Assembly (NCBI RefSeq): GCF_003610495.1
Contig: NZ_RAPK01000011.1
Location: 124,001 to 188,000, forward strand
Direction of reading: 5' to 3'
Source of the DNA: Sinobaca qinghaiensis
GTDB taxonomy: Bacteria > Bacillota > Bacilli > Bacillales > Marinococcaceae
Length of the DNA: 64,000 bases
Of the stretch, positions 50,046-57,998 are shown in pieces. Every line of letters begins with the position of its first letter. The stretch's first letter is position 1. The position numbers and the translations under genes were made by a program. The notes under the pieces are model-generated. The model ran no database searches. It was not told where the DNA came from and saw nothing but the letters and a program-made list of their open reading frames with translations.

Positions 50046-50254
50046 TTAAGAGCAGCAAATTACGGCATAATCAACAGCACCTTCCGGGATATATATTTCA
50101 TCTCCTTTGATTTTATATGGAATATTATGTTCTTCTAGGCTTTCAACATTTGTATTTCCGTGTTCTCCGAATTGTACATATACTTCCTCATACTCTGCTT
50201 AGCATCTCCCAGTCCTATAATCAGTATTAATATCGTTATAATACTTAACTTCAT
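50046..50254 (-). pseudogene. Small protein gene with frameshift
   Basis: Starts MKLSIITILILIIGLGDAKQ after GAGGGTG, a membrane or signal segment. It then runs out of frame. The other frame continues as EYEEVYVQFGEHGNTNVESL, EEHNIPYKIKGDEIYIPEGA and VDYAVICCS with a proper stop at 50046. The join is about 50205. The second part is well formed, an acidic small domain ending in CCS, so a single indel (or sequencing error) broke a gene of about 68 residues. Confidence 0.6.
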
Positions 50255-50568
50255 AGTACAACACCCTCTCTTATTCGAAAACACAAAAACAATTCAATAA
50301 TTTCATCATTTTTTATTAAAGATTTATAAACAACACCTTTATAAAATTACAATAGGAACAGTGTGCAGAAAATTGCTTAGCGTTGTAAATACGCATTGTC
50401 TTGACAATATCCTGCTATTTTTACCTGTTCCTAAAAATTTAATTTTGTGAACGGATATTAGCTTGTTTGATCTTATATATACCAGAAAGTCATTTTCATT
50501 TATTTCTTTAGGCTATAGTATTTACAATAAATTTCCATAATGTTAGGTTCATTATAGGAGGTGGAGAA

Positions 50569-50675
50569 ATGGGTGTTATAGTAGGCGCTAGATAAGCCAC
50601 TTTTACCGGTACTCCAGTAGGCTTATGGAGACTAATCTAGAGACAGGCGATACTGCAACATACTGCTTCGACTAA
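50569..50675 (+). pseudogene. Decayed small gene
   Basis: AGGAGGTGG then MGVIVGAR and a stop. Beyond it the same frame reads ATFTGTPVGLW, and a shift gives ETNLETGDTATYCFD with a stop at 50673-50675. One nonsense and one frameshift change would account for this. Confidence 0.4.
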
Positions 50676-50677
50676 TA

Positions 50678-50842
50678 ATGGCAAATAAAAACGTTATTCA
50701 ACCAAGTACGTTTCTTATCATGATTACAGGGATATTGATAGGAATTATCTTTTTAGTTCCTGCTATAGGAGCTTTATCTCTTATCTTTATCCTTCCACCG
50801 ATTGTATTACTAGGAATTTTATTTGTTATTAATAAACAATAA
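50678..50842 (+). CDS. Small two-span membrane protein (54 aa)
   Basis: MANKNVIQPSTFLIMITGIL, IGIIFLVPAIGALSLIFILP, PIVLLGILFVINKQ. No ribosome binding site is seen directly before ATG. It follows the decayed gene by 2 nt, so translation may depend on it or be lost. Confidence 0.4.
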   Translation: MANKNVIQPSTFLIMITGILIGIIFLVPAIGALSLIFILPPIVLLGILFVINKQ

Positions 50843-50977
50843 GATCAAAACTCATATAAAAAACCGTAAATAAAAAAACCCGAATTAAGAACAAGTAATA
50901 AAACGTCATGATTTGGATTTCAGTTCCATTTCAAACAGTAATTTTTTATGTTATCTTCCAGAATAAGGAGAATAATC

Positions 50978-51337
50978 TTGAAAAAAATAAACATACCTTT
51001 TGCTTTTTACATATATCTTACTATACTTGGGCTTTTTCTTATTCTTTTTGATTTGCCTTCCGTTCCATATTTTATGCTTTATATGGTCATAGGACTTACA
51101 CTTGGAAACTCTATTATTATTATTTTTTATAGAGAAAAATTTAGCCTTCATAGCTTACTTGGTGGAATATTTCTGGTTATGGGTTTAATACTATTTTATA
51201 TGGCTTCCTCGGAATTGACAGGAGCAATCATGAACGGCGATTTTTCTTGGTTTTATTTAATACATCTTTTAATTAGTTTTATCTTATTGTGGGAAAGTAC
51301 TAGAAATAAAAAAAACATTAGTACAAGCAAGGGATAG
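50978..51337 (+). CDS. Small polytopic membrane protein, tandem copy 1
   Basis: A 119-residue protein with four hydrophobic segments, start KKINIPFAFYIYLTILGLFL, end LLWESTRNKKNISTSKG. The start is TTG at 50978, 7 nt from AAGGAG. This aligns with ATG of the next gene (KNINKPIIGYLLIGIVSTF). The frame to 50948 has no site. It and the 51357 gene are tandem paralogues, 19 nt apart. Confidence 0.7.
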   Translation: MKKINIPFAFYIYLTILGLFLILFDLPSVPYFMLYMVIGLTLGNSIIIIFYREKFSLHSLLGGIFLVMGLILFYMASSELTGAIMNGDFSWFYLIHLLISFILLWESTRNKKNISTSKG

Positions 51338-51356
51338 ATTAAAGGAGAATAATATT

Positions 51357-51683
51357 ATGAAAAACATTAACAAACCAATCATTGGTTATCTGCTAATAGG
51401 AATCGTAAGTACATTTCTTATATTGTCTAATATACCTATTCTCCCCTCTTCTATTTTTTTCGGAATTAGTATTGGTCTTATTAGTTACCTATTTTTGGGT
51501 AAAAGAGAGGAATTCAAATTCGCTAAAACTTTTAACATAATCATAATTATTATTGGATTCCTTCTTGTCTTTCTTTCCATAATCACTTTAGATCCTAACG
51601 CATTCCCATGGTTTCACATCATAGCAGGAGCTCTTTTAATTTGGATTGGCATACAAAGAACAAGAAATATCCAATCAAATTAA
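51357..51683 (+). CDS. Small polytopic membrane protein, tandem copy 2
   Basis: A 108-residue protein with four hydrophobic segments (KPIIGYLLIGIVSTFLILSN, LPSSIFFGISIGLISYLFLG, NIIIIIIGFLLVFLSIITL, FHIIAGALLIWIGIQRTRN). It shares the order and several positions with the 50978 product (FP/W-F-x-x-I-x-x-L-L and RTRN / STRN ends). AAAGGAG precedes ATG by 8 nt. Function unknown. Confidence 0.72.
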   Translation: MKNINKPIIGYLLIGIVSTFLILSNIPILPSSIFFGISIGLISYLFLGKREEFKFAKTFNIIIIIIGFLLVFLSIITLDPNAFPWFHIIAGALLIWIGIQRTRNIQSN

Positions 51684-51829
51684 GATCTTATTGCCTGTAC
51701 TCCAAATAATACATATACATGTATCATAGGAACGCTTTTCATGATGCACCATATTTAAATTGGTTGTTCTTTTGAAAAAACAAGAGCCTCTTTATAAAGA
51801 ATGAAACATTTAATGACAGAAGGAATTGG

Positions 51830-51907
51830 ATGAAAAAGAGTGCTTTACTTATCGTCGATTTCCAAAAAGCATTTGAGAATAAAAAAATAGGGAGCGTGGA
51901 AAAGTAA
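51830..51907 (+). pseudogene. Isochorismatase-like gene, N-terminal fragment
   Basis: MKKSALLIVDFQKAFENKKI then GSVEK and a stop. LLIVDFQKAF is the family's first motif with the catalytic Asp, comparable to IVVDIQKDYF of the 35935 gene. The rest of the enzyme is missing. Confidence 0.6.
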
Positions 51908-51990
51908 TGGAAATCTTTGTTGTAATAGCAGTTTTCTTTATTGGGTTAATTATCTGGGCTTTTTATGACTCTAAAAAGAAAAAAGAATAG
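51907..51990 (+). CDS. Small single-span membrane protein (27 aa)
   Basis: MEIFVVIAVFFIGLIIWAFY then DSKKKKE: one helix and a Lys-rich end. The stop of the isochorismatase fragment and this ATG overlap (TAATG), and GGAGCGTGG lies 9-15 nt upstream. Confidence 0.5.
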   Translation: MEIFVVIAVFFIGLIIWAFYDSKKKKE

Positions 51991-52178
51991 AAAACTTAAA
52001 ACTCCGATAAAAATAGTGTAATTAAATCATACATTAGTTACATAAGCTATTAGGAATAAGAGTGAAGGACTTCTATATAATTAGGAGTCCTTTTATAATA
52101 TCGGGCCTGCAAAAATAAAGAAAAGACACCGTGACAGCATGCCTTCTCTTAATATAGTTGCTGTTAAGAACAAAAAAA

Positions 52179-52208
52179 GAGCTGCTTCACAAGAAGTAGC
52201 TCTTTCTT
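52179..52208 (+). terminator. Terminator-like hairpin
   Basis: GAGCTGCTT-CACAA-GAAGTAGCTC then TTTCTT, with A-run in front. Confidence 0.75.
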
Positions 52209-52263
52209 GTGTTAGCGGCAGACAATAAAGCTCAAAAATAAATCAAGAAAAAAAGGTGATATT

Positions 52264-52455
52264 ATCTTTAAAAGTAACACTAATCCCATTGAAGAAAGAG
52301 AACAAAAACAGAAAAAGAAATCCTACATGAAAAGAAGAATGATATTAACATTTAGCTTAATAGGCATCGTACTTCTTATCAATTTAGGCTCCTACCTTTT
52401 TGGATATGATGACAGTTGGCTGACAGATTTTCTAGAGGAGTATAGTAGAGATTAA
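52264..52455 (+). CDS. Family F small membrane protein (63 aa, ATC start)
   Basis: FKSNTNPIEEREQKQKKKSY, MKRRMILTFSLIGIVLLINL, then GSYLFGYDDSWLTDFLEEYS and RD. A basic cytoplasmic N-terminus, one membrane helix and an acidic tail. The only in-frame codon at the right distance from AAAAGGTG is ATC (52264) or ATT (52261). The internal ATG at 52327 would give 42 residues. A truncated homologue at 15357 retains ATT at the same position. Initiation at ATC is unproven. Confidence 0.5.
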   Translation: MFKSNTNPIEEREQKQKKKSYMKRRMILTFSLIGIVLLINLGSYLFGYDDSWLTDFLEEYSRD

Positions 52456-52557
52456 GTAGTATAAATTGTCTAACTTTAAGAAAGAAGCTATTCACAAATA
52501 GGATAGCTTCTTTTCACATCTCATATTTAATTAATCCTCCCACATAATAACAACCTA

Positions 52558-52857
52558 TCAAAATAACCGTTCCACTACATCAGACACATACCCATAAATA
52601 TAAATATTAGCGATAGGCAGCAGCCAACCTGCTATGATTGTGAGGATAAACCACCGTTTCGATTTTTTCTTATGGGTATAGAACGTCATAAGTAATCCCA
52701 CAATCCAGCCTACCGAAAGAAGAATGCCATAGTCGTTCACTCCATCCCCTTCAGCGATGAACCCGGTCATTTTTATGGAAACAATAAAAAACGTGAACAT
52801 TCCACTTAATGCAATATTCATCACCAGGAGAAAAGTATATGCACTTGACGTATAGAT
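52558..52857 (-). CDS. Small polytopic membrane protein (ATC start candidate)
   Basis: Up to 99 residues with four hydrophobic segments (AYTFLLVMNIALSGMFTFFI, YGILLSVGWIVGLLMTFY, WFILTIIAGWLLPIANIYIY). The strongest ribosome binding site, AAGGAGG, is 6 nt before ATC at 52857. From there the frame is open and completes the first membrane helix. ATG 52821 has no site and would halve that helix. A remnant of the same gene is at 16015. Confidence 0.6.
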   Translation of the reverse strand: MYTSSAYTFLLVMNIALSGMFTFFIVSIKMTGFIAEGDGVNDYGILLSVGWIVGLLMTFYTHKKKSKRWFILTIIAGWLLPIANIYIYGYVSDVVERLF

Positions 52858-52876
52858 AGAACTCCTCCTTTTTGTT

Positions 52877-53092
52877 TCATTTCTGTTTTCTATTTTTCAC
52901 AACTCTTCTAAACGTTAGGATGATACCAATGATAAAGAAAAAGACTGATATGTTCATTACTACAGGGTAATACCCTCTACTCAAATAAATTTCTTCAACA
53001 AATAGCCTGCATATTTGGGCAATTATAATTAATACACCTGCTAATAAAACAAATGGATGTAAAGGATAGAATGATCTTATAAATTTTCTCAT
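52877..53092 (-). CDS. Small two-span membrane protein
   Basis: A 71-residue protein, RKFIRSFYPLHPFVLLAGVL, IIIAQICRLFVEEIYLSRGY, VVMNISVFFFIIGIILTFRR and a basic tail. GGGGGG lies 10 nt before ATG 53092. It precedes the 52558 gene by 20 nt, probably one operon. Confidence 0.65.
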   Translation of the reverse strand: MRKFIRSFYPLHPFVLLAGVLIIIAQICRLFVEEIYLSRGYYPVVMNISVFFFIIGIILTFRRVVKNRKQK

Positions 53093-53308
53093 TGCATAAA
53101 ATCCCCCCATAATAATCTTCTGTCTGTATCATTACATTAAACCGGTTTTTTAATCTTATGCAGAGTTCGTTCTAATCGACCACTGTGTCTCCTATGGTAT
53201 CCTTTGTTATCCCTATTGGTGTAGACCAAAACGTTTGATAGTTTAACTATCCGCTTAGTCTTTTTATAAAAGAAGGAGATACTCCTCTATGATTAGAAAA
53301 GTATTGGT

Positions 53309-53608
53309 TCAAAACAATGCTTCTTCTTCGTTGGAAAGCTGCAGGTACCAGGGAAATATCGATAAATAAATAGGCAGGACGATAAAAAAAGCAAGAATCG
53401 AGGCTGCCGATGGTCCTAAAAAGAAATTCAGCAGCACTATCATTAGCACACCGAGAAAAGAGAACCCACTAGATAGTTTTCTCGTACGAGCGGTTGGGTA
53501 TTGCTCTGTCTGGCAGTGCGGGCAAATCATATAAGTTCGGATAGTGAACGATTTCTTTGTCACATGCCACCAACTCCATGTATGAAAACAATATTGACAT
53601 TCAGGCAT
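53309..53608 (-). CDS. Zinc-ribbon membrane protein, family E copy 2
   Basis: A 99-residue paralogue of the 32294 protein: MPECQYCFHTWSWWHVTKKS, MICPHCQTEQYPTARTRKLS, then two membrane segments (FLGVLMIVLLNFFLGP, ILAFFIVLPIYLSIFPWYLQ) and LSNEEEALF. The four Cys are kept at C4, C7, C29 and C32. AAGGAGG precedes ATG. Confidence 0.85.
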   Translation of the reverse strand: MPECQYCFHTWSWWHVTKKSFTIRTYMICPHCQTEQYPTARTRKLSSGFSFLGVLMIVLLNFFLGPSAASILAFFIVLPIYLSIFPWYLQLSNEEEALF

Positions 53609-53734
53609 CCAATACCTCCTTACTATGTAAAAATTATCCTATGATACATGGTAACATTCTCAACTAAAATAATTCCATTCCCCCCTAAATAGTTTCTTTA
53701 CGTAATCGAGCTTATTAGAATCTAATGAAATAGA

Positions 53735-53868
53735 AAGGGAGAGAAGGGGCTGCTTAAAGCACCTCATCTCTCCCTTTCTATTTGTAAAAGAGTACTGATT
53801 TTAAGAATAGTAACTATATTATATTTAAACCGATCATTTGGAAACATTGATATCCAGCATTTTTAACA
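53735..53868. repeat. Dispersed terminator repeat, copy d
   Basis: GGGAGAGAAGGGGCTGCTTAAAGCACCTCATCTCTCC stem-loop, TTTCTATTTGTAAAAGA tail and the 38-bp block also found in copy b. Confidence 0.6.
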
Positions 53869-53895
53869 TATTGGTCTCATATAAGTCTCCTTAGG
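53866..53895 (-). pseudogene. 5' remnant of a family E zinc-ribbon gene
   Basis: AAGGAGACTTATATGAGACCAATATGT matches the ribosome binding site and first five codons (MRPIC) of the 54829 gene (AAGGAGGCTTAT...). Stop codon follows at once. It joins the end of repeat copy d, which suggests a recombination or deletion joint. Confidence 0.55.
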
Positions 53896-54036
53896 TCCAA
53901 AGATGACAATGGTAAGGTCAGCAAGATAACAGACGTCCATTAAAGTTGATTGATTAGATCGGAGAACTCTATATCGCAGTATATCATTGACCTTATACTT
54001 ACTTTTGCTTTCTTATCATCCTGGTATAGGGAAAGG

Positions 54037-54726
54037 TTACAAAAAGGAAAAAGCACTAACGGCAATAACGTTAATACTATTTATAAACATATGATGAAGA
54101 ATTGGCGGGTAAATGCTATCGTACTTATGATATAAGTATCCAAATGACAGTCCCGCGACAAGCAGTGCTGGCATAATGAGAGTTACGGGATGAGCCAGTA
54201 AGAAAAGAACCGAACTCAACAATATCGCGATGAAAGTATTATATTTCGTCTTTAAGGCTTGTAGTATCCCTCCACGAAAGATAATTTCTTCTATAAGTGG
54301 CGTGACTAAAGCAATGGCTATAAATACTGCAAAGATTGTAAATAGATTGATTTCCAAGGAAGCGGTACCGTTTTGCGTCTCGGGGAGATTATGAGTATCA
54401 CCGCCGAAATAAATCAGTATAAAAATTAACTGGGTCGCAATCATAAGTATCCATAACAAAGGTATCTGCCATGTTAACTTCACGAGCTGCTTTTTCTTTA
54501 AGCGCCTGAACCCTAATGCTTCCCACGTTAACTTATTTTTCTTTATCATGTATTTGTTGATGCACAAAACAACCACAACAAAAATAATGATGCTTATTGT
54601 TCCAATAGAGAATTCAAGACCATTAGAAAAATGGCCAAGAACAGCAATGACCAGTACACTTGATATTATTATCCATGCCAGACTAATCATGGCAGTTTTT
54701 AATACATCCCATAAGCTGAACCTCAT
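54037..54726 (-). CDS. CPBP-family intramembrane protease-like protein
   Basis: A 229-residue membrane protein with about seven segments. CPBP motifs are complete: LIEEIIFRGGILQALK (Glu-Glu-x-x-x-Arg), LFLLAHPVTL, and ILHHMFINSIN (His-His with Asn). TGGAGG precedes ATG 54726. It is shorter than the other two CPBP proteins here. Often linked to bacteriocin immunity in lactic acid bacteria. Here role unknown. Confidence 0.88.
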   Translation of the reverse strand: MRFSLWDVLKTAMISLAWIIISSVLVIAVLGHFSNGLEFSIGTISIIIFVVVVLCINKYMIKKNKLTWEALGFRRLKKKQLVKLTWQIPLLWILMIATQLIFILIYFGGDTHNLPETQNGTASLEINLFTIFAVFIAIALVTPLIEEIIFRGGILQALKTKYNTFIAILLSSVLFLLAHPVTLIMPALLVAGLSFGYLYHKYDSIYPPILHHMFINSINVIAVSAFSFL

Positions 54727-54828
54727 TATTTCAACCTCCAATCCTAAAAGTACATCTTTTTTCCTTTGTTGCTGTTCGTATTTTCGATGCTTTGACCCCT
54801 TTTCTATATATTATTGGGGATGAAATGA

Positions 54829-55131
54829 TTAAAATAAGCCTTCTTTTGTATTTGATAATCTGTGGAAAAAGGGATACACCATTTGGTAGCATCCAAAAAG
54901 AATGACTAACACCGTTATAGGTGGGATTAGGGAATCCAATCTGATAACCATCGTCAGAAAGACGAAAAAAATAGCGTAACACATAACAAAATCGAATTTA
55001 ATTGTACCGCTGGTAGGATACTGCTTTACCTGGCAACAAGGGCAAACTATATATTTTCGAATATTGAAGGAATTTTTGGCCACGTCCCACCATGTCCAGG
55101 TACGGGAACAGTTCTGACATATTGGTCTCAT
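54829..55131 (-). CDS. Zinc-ribbon membrane protein, family E copy 3
   Basis: A 100-residue paralogue: RPICQNCSRTWTWWDVAKNS, YIVCPCCQVKQYPTSGT, then two membrane segments (MCYAIFFVFLTMVIRL, TVLVILFGCYQMVYPFFHRL) and LSNTKEGLF. Four zinc-binding Cys are intact. AAGGAGG precedes ATG. Second member of the family within 1.3 kb. Confidence 0.83.
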   Translation of the reverse strand: MRPICQNCSRTWTWWDVAKNSFNIRKYIVCPCCQVKQYPTSGTIKFDFVMCYAIFFVFLTMVIRLDSLIPPITVLVILFGCYQMVYPFFHRLSNTKEGLF

Positions 55132-55328
55132 ATAAGCCTCCTTATACAGGATAATATTGATGAGTATTCTCCTTAACTCCCACGTTTTTCTCTCTTTTCA
55201 CACCTGATATTACCATTTATTCCCTTCCTTGTTAACAGTTCCTTGTCTTCTCGTAAGAGTAGTAGCAAAATAATTAAACAATAGAGAAGAAAACTATTTC
55301 GCTTTTCAAGTAAGAAATCCTAATGGAT

Positions 55329-55372
55329 AAAACCGAGCGTAACCCTTTTAGATTATGCTCGGTTTTATTTTA
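55329..55372. terminator. Terminator-like hairpin
   Basis: AAAACCGAGC / GCTCGGTTTT with 18-nt loop and T-rich end on the plus strand; the minus strand also has TTTTAT. Confidence 0.7.
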
Positions 55373-55481
55373 AATACTTTATTACGCTCACTGGTGTTTA
55401 CTGTTATACAGTCTTCCATTATCGGGGGCGATCACGGAATAACATATGTAGAAAATGAGTAAATTTTTTAAAAATGAATGC

Positions 55482-55589
55482 TTATTTATTTCTCCTTTTT
55501 TCTTCTAATTTTTGAGTAAAGAGAAGCAGAAAAGAGCCGGCTATGAGCATTAGCATACTGGACAACATGAAAAAGATTATGAGAGACAC
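55482..55589 (-). CDS. Small single-span membrane protein (35 aa)
   Basis: GTG start, SLIIFFMLSSMLMLIAGSFL then LLFTQKLEEKRRNK. AAAGGAG lies in the last codons of the 55597 gene, so the pair is coupled. One helix, basic tail. Below the usual calling limit. Confidence 0.5.
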   Translation of the reverse strand: MSLIIFFMLSSMLMLIAGSFLLLFTQKLEEKRRNK

Positions 55590-55596
55590 GTTACTT

Positions 55597-56025
55597 CTAC
55601 TCCTTTGTTTCCTCTTGGACGATCCACTTTCCTTTCTTTAATTGATACCCTTGTTGGGTCATCGAGAAGAAGTAGCCTCCTAATATAATGAGTAAAGAAA
55701 CGGCAGCAATGATACCACCTATTAACATACTCATCCATAATCCTTCAAAGGTAAAAAGAAAGCCTGTCATAAGGATAGTTAAAATAGCAAAATAGACGAT
55801 CGGATTTTTTGTACCATCGAAGTCTTGATCAAATGTTGTCATGCTCTCTTTCTTGAAATGCTTATACACGGTAAACCGAAAAAAGAAGCTAATAGTCGCA
55901 CCAACTGCTAACCCTGTCAGCATACTATCTGCTGCTGTGGCTACGCCGAAAAAAACGGCAAAAGTAAAAATCCCTAATATAAAACTCAATCCGTGGAAAA
56001 TAGCGTTTTTTTTCTTCAATATCAT
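55597..56025 (-). CDS. Polytopic membrane protein
   Basis: A 142-residue protein with four hydrophobic segments (GLSFILGIFTFAVFFGVATA, LTGLAVGATISFFFRFTV, IVYFAILTILMTGFLFTF, SMLIGGIIAAVSLLIILGGY) and a basic-acidic end. GGAAAGATG upstream provides the ribosome binding site. Not recognised. Confidence 0.7.
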   Translation of the reverse strand: MILKKKNAIFHGLSFILGIFTFAVFFGVATAADSMLTGLAVGATISFFFRFTVYKHFKKESMTTFDQDFDGTKNPIVYFAILTILMTGFLFTFEGLWMSMLIGGIIAAVSLLIILGGYFFSMTQQGYQLKKGKWIVQEETKE

Positions 56026-56749
56026 CTTTCCTTTCTATTACTATTTGATTCCCTAAAGATTATAATGTATTCCTTTAATTGATTTAATAACCAGGTATGT
56101 CTTGCTATGTAGTAAATTAGCCTAGAAGATTCAACATTGCTCATTTCTTCTTTTCAAAAATGCAGTCTCCAGAAATAGTGAATGGATGTATAGCTCCTCC
56201 TCTTTTCGAAGCATCCGTTTTAAGAGCTGATATTTTCTCTCTGAACATACCCCTACTGACTTCGTCTATAAAAATACTCGTTTTCAGATGCCTTTGTGTC
56301 ATTCATTTCTTGCAATTGTCGTCCTTCATTTTGATCTTTGCAGCTCACTTTTATGTATGCCTAGTGCCGATGTTCCATATGCCCCCCTCTCTTTTCACAT
56401 TCTCTCTGGAAAAGATACCGTTTCCGTTCATAAATGTACAGACAAAAGAAAAAACGACCGTAAAGTAAATTAACACTTTTACAGACGTTCATATTGATTC
56501 TTTTTCTTTGTATTTTCACCGTTCCTAAAAGGGTACTTTTACAAACATAAATTTAAGAAGAATTGAGTTTGAAGAAAAATGATATAATAAACAGTAATTA
56601 CCATAATTAAGTAATTCTTATTAATTTATGGATTAAAATATTATTCTATTTTTATTATCTTCAATATTCTCTAAAAAATTAAGACTTTGTTATTGTTGTA
56701 GTCTTTTGTTGATTTTAATGAATCACTTTAAGCTTTAGGAGATGAAAAA
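56026..56749. other. Intergenic region, no convincing gene
   Basis: About 720 bp. Two short overlapping frames (56160 and 56288) are pyrimidine-rich and have no ribosome binding site, so I reject them. AAAAGGGTACTTTTACAAAC at 56526 resembles ...GTGTACTTTTACGGAC at 57309 and the tail of repeat copy a. Confidence 0.35.
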
Positions 56750-57073
56750 ATGAACAAAAAAAATAGTAAGTTTTTTTATAAAAACTTATCGAGTAAAGAA
56801 AAATTAAATCGAAATATTTTGATGGGTATTTTATTTATTCCAGCATTTATACTCTACGTTATGATCGATGGATTTACTATGGATAAGATAATACCTTTGG
56901 TGGTCTTTCCCCTTCTCTTCTTGGTTTTTATACGGGGGAATTATAAAAATATGAAAAAAGAGGCTATTGAGTATTCCAAAGAACAAGCTAAGAAGAGTAA
57001 GTCTAAGCATCGTATTCAAGGCAAAGATGGTACATTTCGAGATGAAGATTCCTATGAAAACGATCCACATTAA
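56750..57073 (+). CDS. Small membrane protein, family C copy 2 (long form)
   Basis: A 107-residue protein with the family C head SKFFYKNLSSKEKLNRNILM, two hydrophobic segments (GILFIPAFILYVMIDGFTM, IIPLVVFPLLFLVFIRG), and a longer, charged C-terminal tail (EYSKEQAKKSKSKHRIQGKD, EDSYENDPH) absent from the other two copies. GGAGATGA precedes ATG. A strong terminator follows. Confidence 0.72.
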   Translation: MNKKNSKFFYKNLSSKEKLNRNILMGILFIPAFILYVMIDGFTMDKIIPLVVFPLLFLVFIRGNYKNMKKEAIEYSKEQAKKSKSKHRIQGKDGTFRDEDSYENDPH

Positions 57074-57094
57074 CCAAAAGGATAACTTTTCATT

Positions 57095-57122
57095 TAGCAG
57101 AACTTGTAGTTCTGCTTTTTTA
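57095..57122 (+). terminator. Terminator of family C copy 2
   Basis: AGCAGAACT-TGT-AGTTCTGCT then TTTTTA. Confidence 0.9.
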
Positions 57123-57206
57123 TTAATAACAATATTATTACATATCATAAATTATCAAAAAGTCTTCCCATACCAAAGGAGAGAAGATGTGCTTTCATCA
57201 GCCGGT

Positions 57207-57277
57207 AGTGACCCCAAAAGTTAGAGTAAAATCTAATGTTTGGGGTGTTTTTTCATGTCTAAAATGATGGGGTCACT
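57207..57277. mobile_element. Mini-element with IS3-like ends
   Basis: AGTGACCCC and GGGGTCACT as 9-bp terminal inverted repeats around 53 bp. The left end CCCCAAAAGTTAGA with TCTAATGTTTGGGG forms an inner hairpin. TGACCCCAAAAGTTAGA recalls the ends of IS150-group IS3-family elements in Bacillus. No transposase is present and no clear target duplication is visible, so this is a deletion derivative or MITE-like remnant. Confidence 0.5.
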
Positions 57278-57470
57278 CTACATTTTCTTTCCCTTTTTGT
57301 TTTTAAAAGTGTACTTTTACGGACAAATAAATAAAAGAGTCTATTCCATATAGCCTATACTAGATAAAACTTCTAAAAGATTTTTACTATTTTTTTGAAA
57401 TAAAGCTTTATTTTAAGTAGAATACATACCGTTAGTTGATACATAACTAAATTTAGTTAGGAGGATCTCT
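57278..57470. other. AT-rich intergenic region
   Basis: No gene seen. It holds the GTACTTTTACGGAC motif (57309) shared in variant form with 44160 and 56527. Confidence 0.3.
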
Positions 57471-57998
57471 ATGGAAAACGTTACATTTCATGGCCAATTA
57501 AGTCAAAAAGAGTATACTTTGTTCCTTTTATTTGATACTCGAAGAAGACTTGTCACAACATCCATCCCCCTTTTCCTTCTTCTTTTTATTTTTTTGGTAT
57601 TGATGGATATGGTTAATGTCTACTCTCTTTCTTGGTTAGCTGTCTTTTCTTGGTCGTTCATTCTTACGCTTGTATATTATGTTTTAGCCATATGTACACT
57701 GTATTTTTCAGCAAAAAAAAGTTACCAAACAGATCCCTATACAAAGCGTTATAATACCTATTCTATTAATGAAGAATTTATGTTTCAACAAAATGATAGA
57801 GCAGAAGCAAAACATATTTGGACAGATATGCATCGTGTATTTGAGTTTGCAGATATGTTTATCCTTTACTTAGCTCCTAGAAGAGCCCTGGTTTTACCTC
57901 ATCGATTTTTTGAATCAAATAAAGACAAGCAGGCATTTGAAGAAATCTTGAAACAGCGTGTAAATAAAGACCAACTGCATCTTAAAAACCATTCATAA
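57471..57998 (+). CDS. YcxB-like protein, copy 2
   Basis: A 175-residue protein: ENVTFHGQLSQKEYTLFLLF, two membrane segments (LVTTSIPLFLLLFIFLVLMD, SWSFILTLVYYVLAICTLYF), and the YcxB-like domain HIWTDMHRVFEFADMFILYL, APRRALVLPHRFFESNKDKQ, AFEEILKQRV. AGGAGG lies 6 nt before ATG. It is one of four in this region and the best reference for start sites. Confidence 0.85.
   Translation: MENVTFHGQLSQKEYTLFLLFDTRRRLVTTSIPLFLLLFIFLVLMDMVNVYSLSWLAVFSWSFILTLVYYVLAICTLYFSAKKSYQTDPYTKRYNTYSINEEFMFQQNDRAEAKHIWTDMHRVFEFADMFILYLAPRRALVLPHRFFESNKDKQAFEEILKQRVNKDQLHLKNHS

Noticed and set aside
56160-56473. Two overlapping plus-strand frames of 61-102 residues
   Set aside because: Pyrimidine-rich composition, no ribosome binding site, overlap in different frames.
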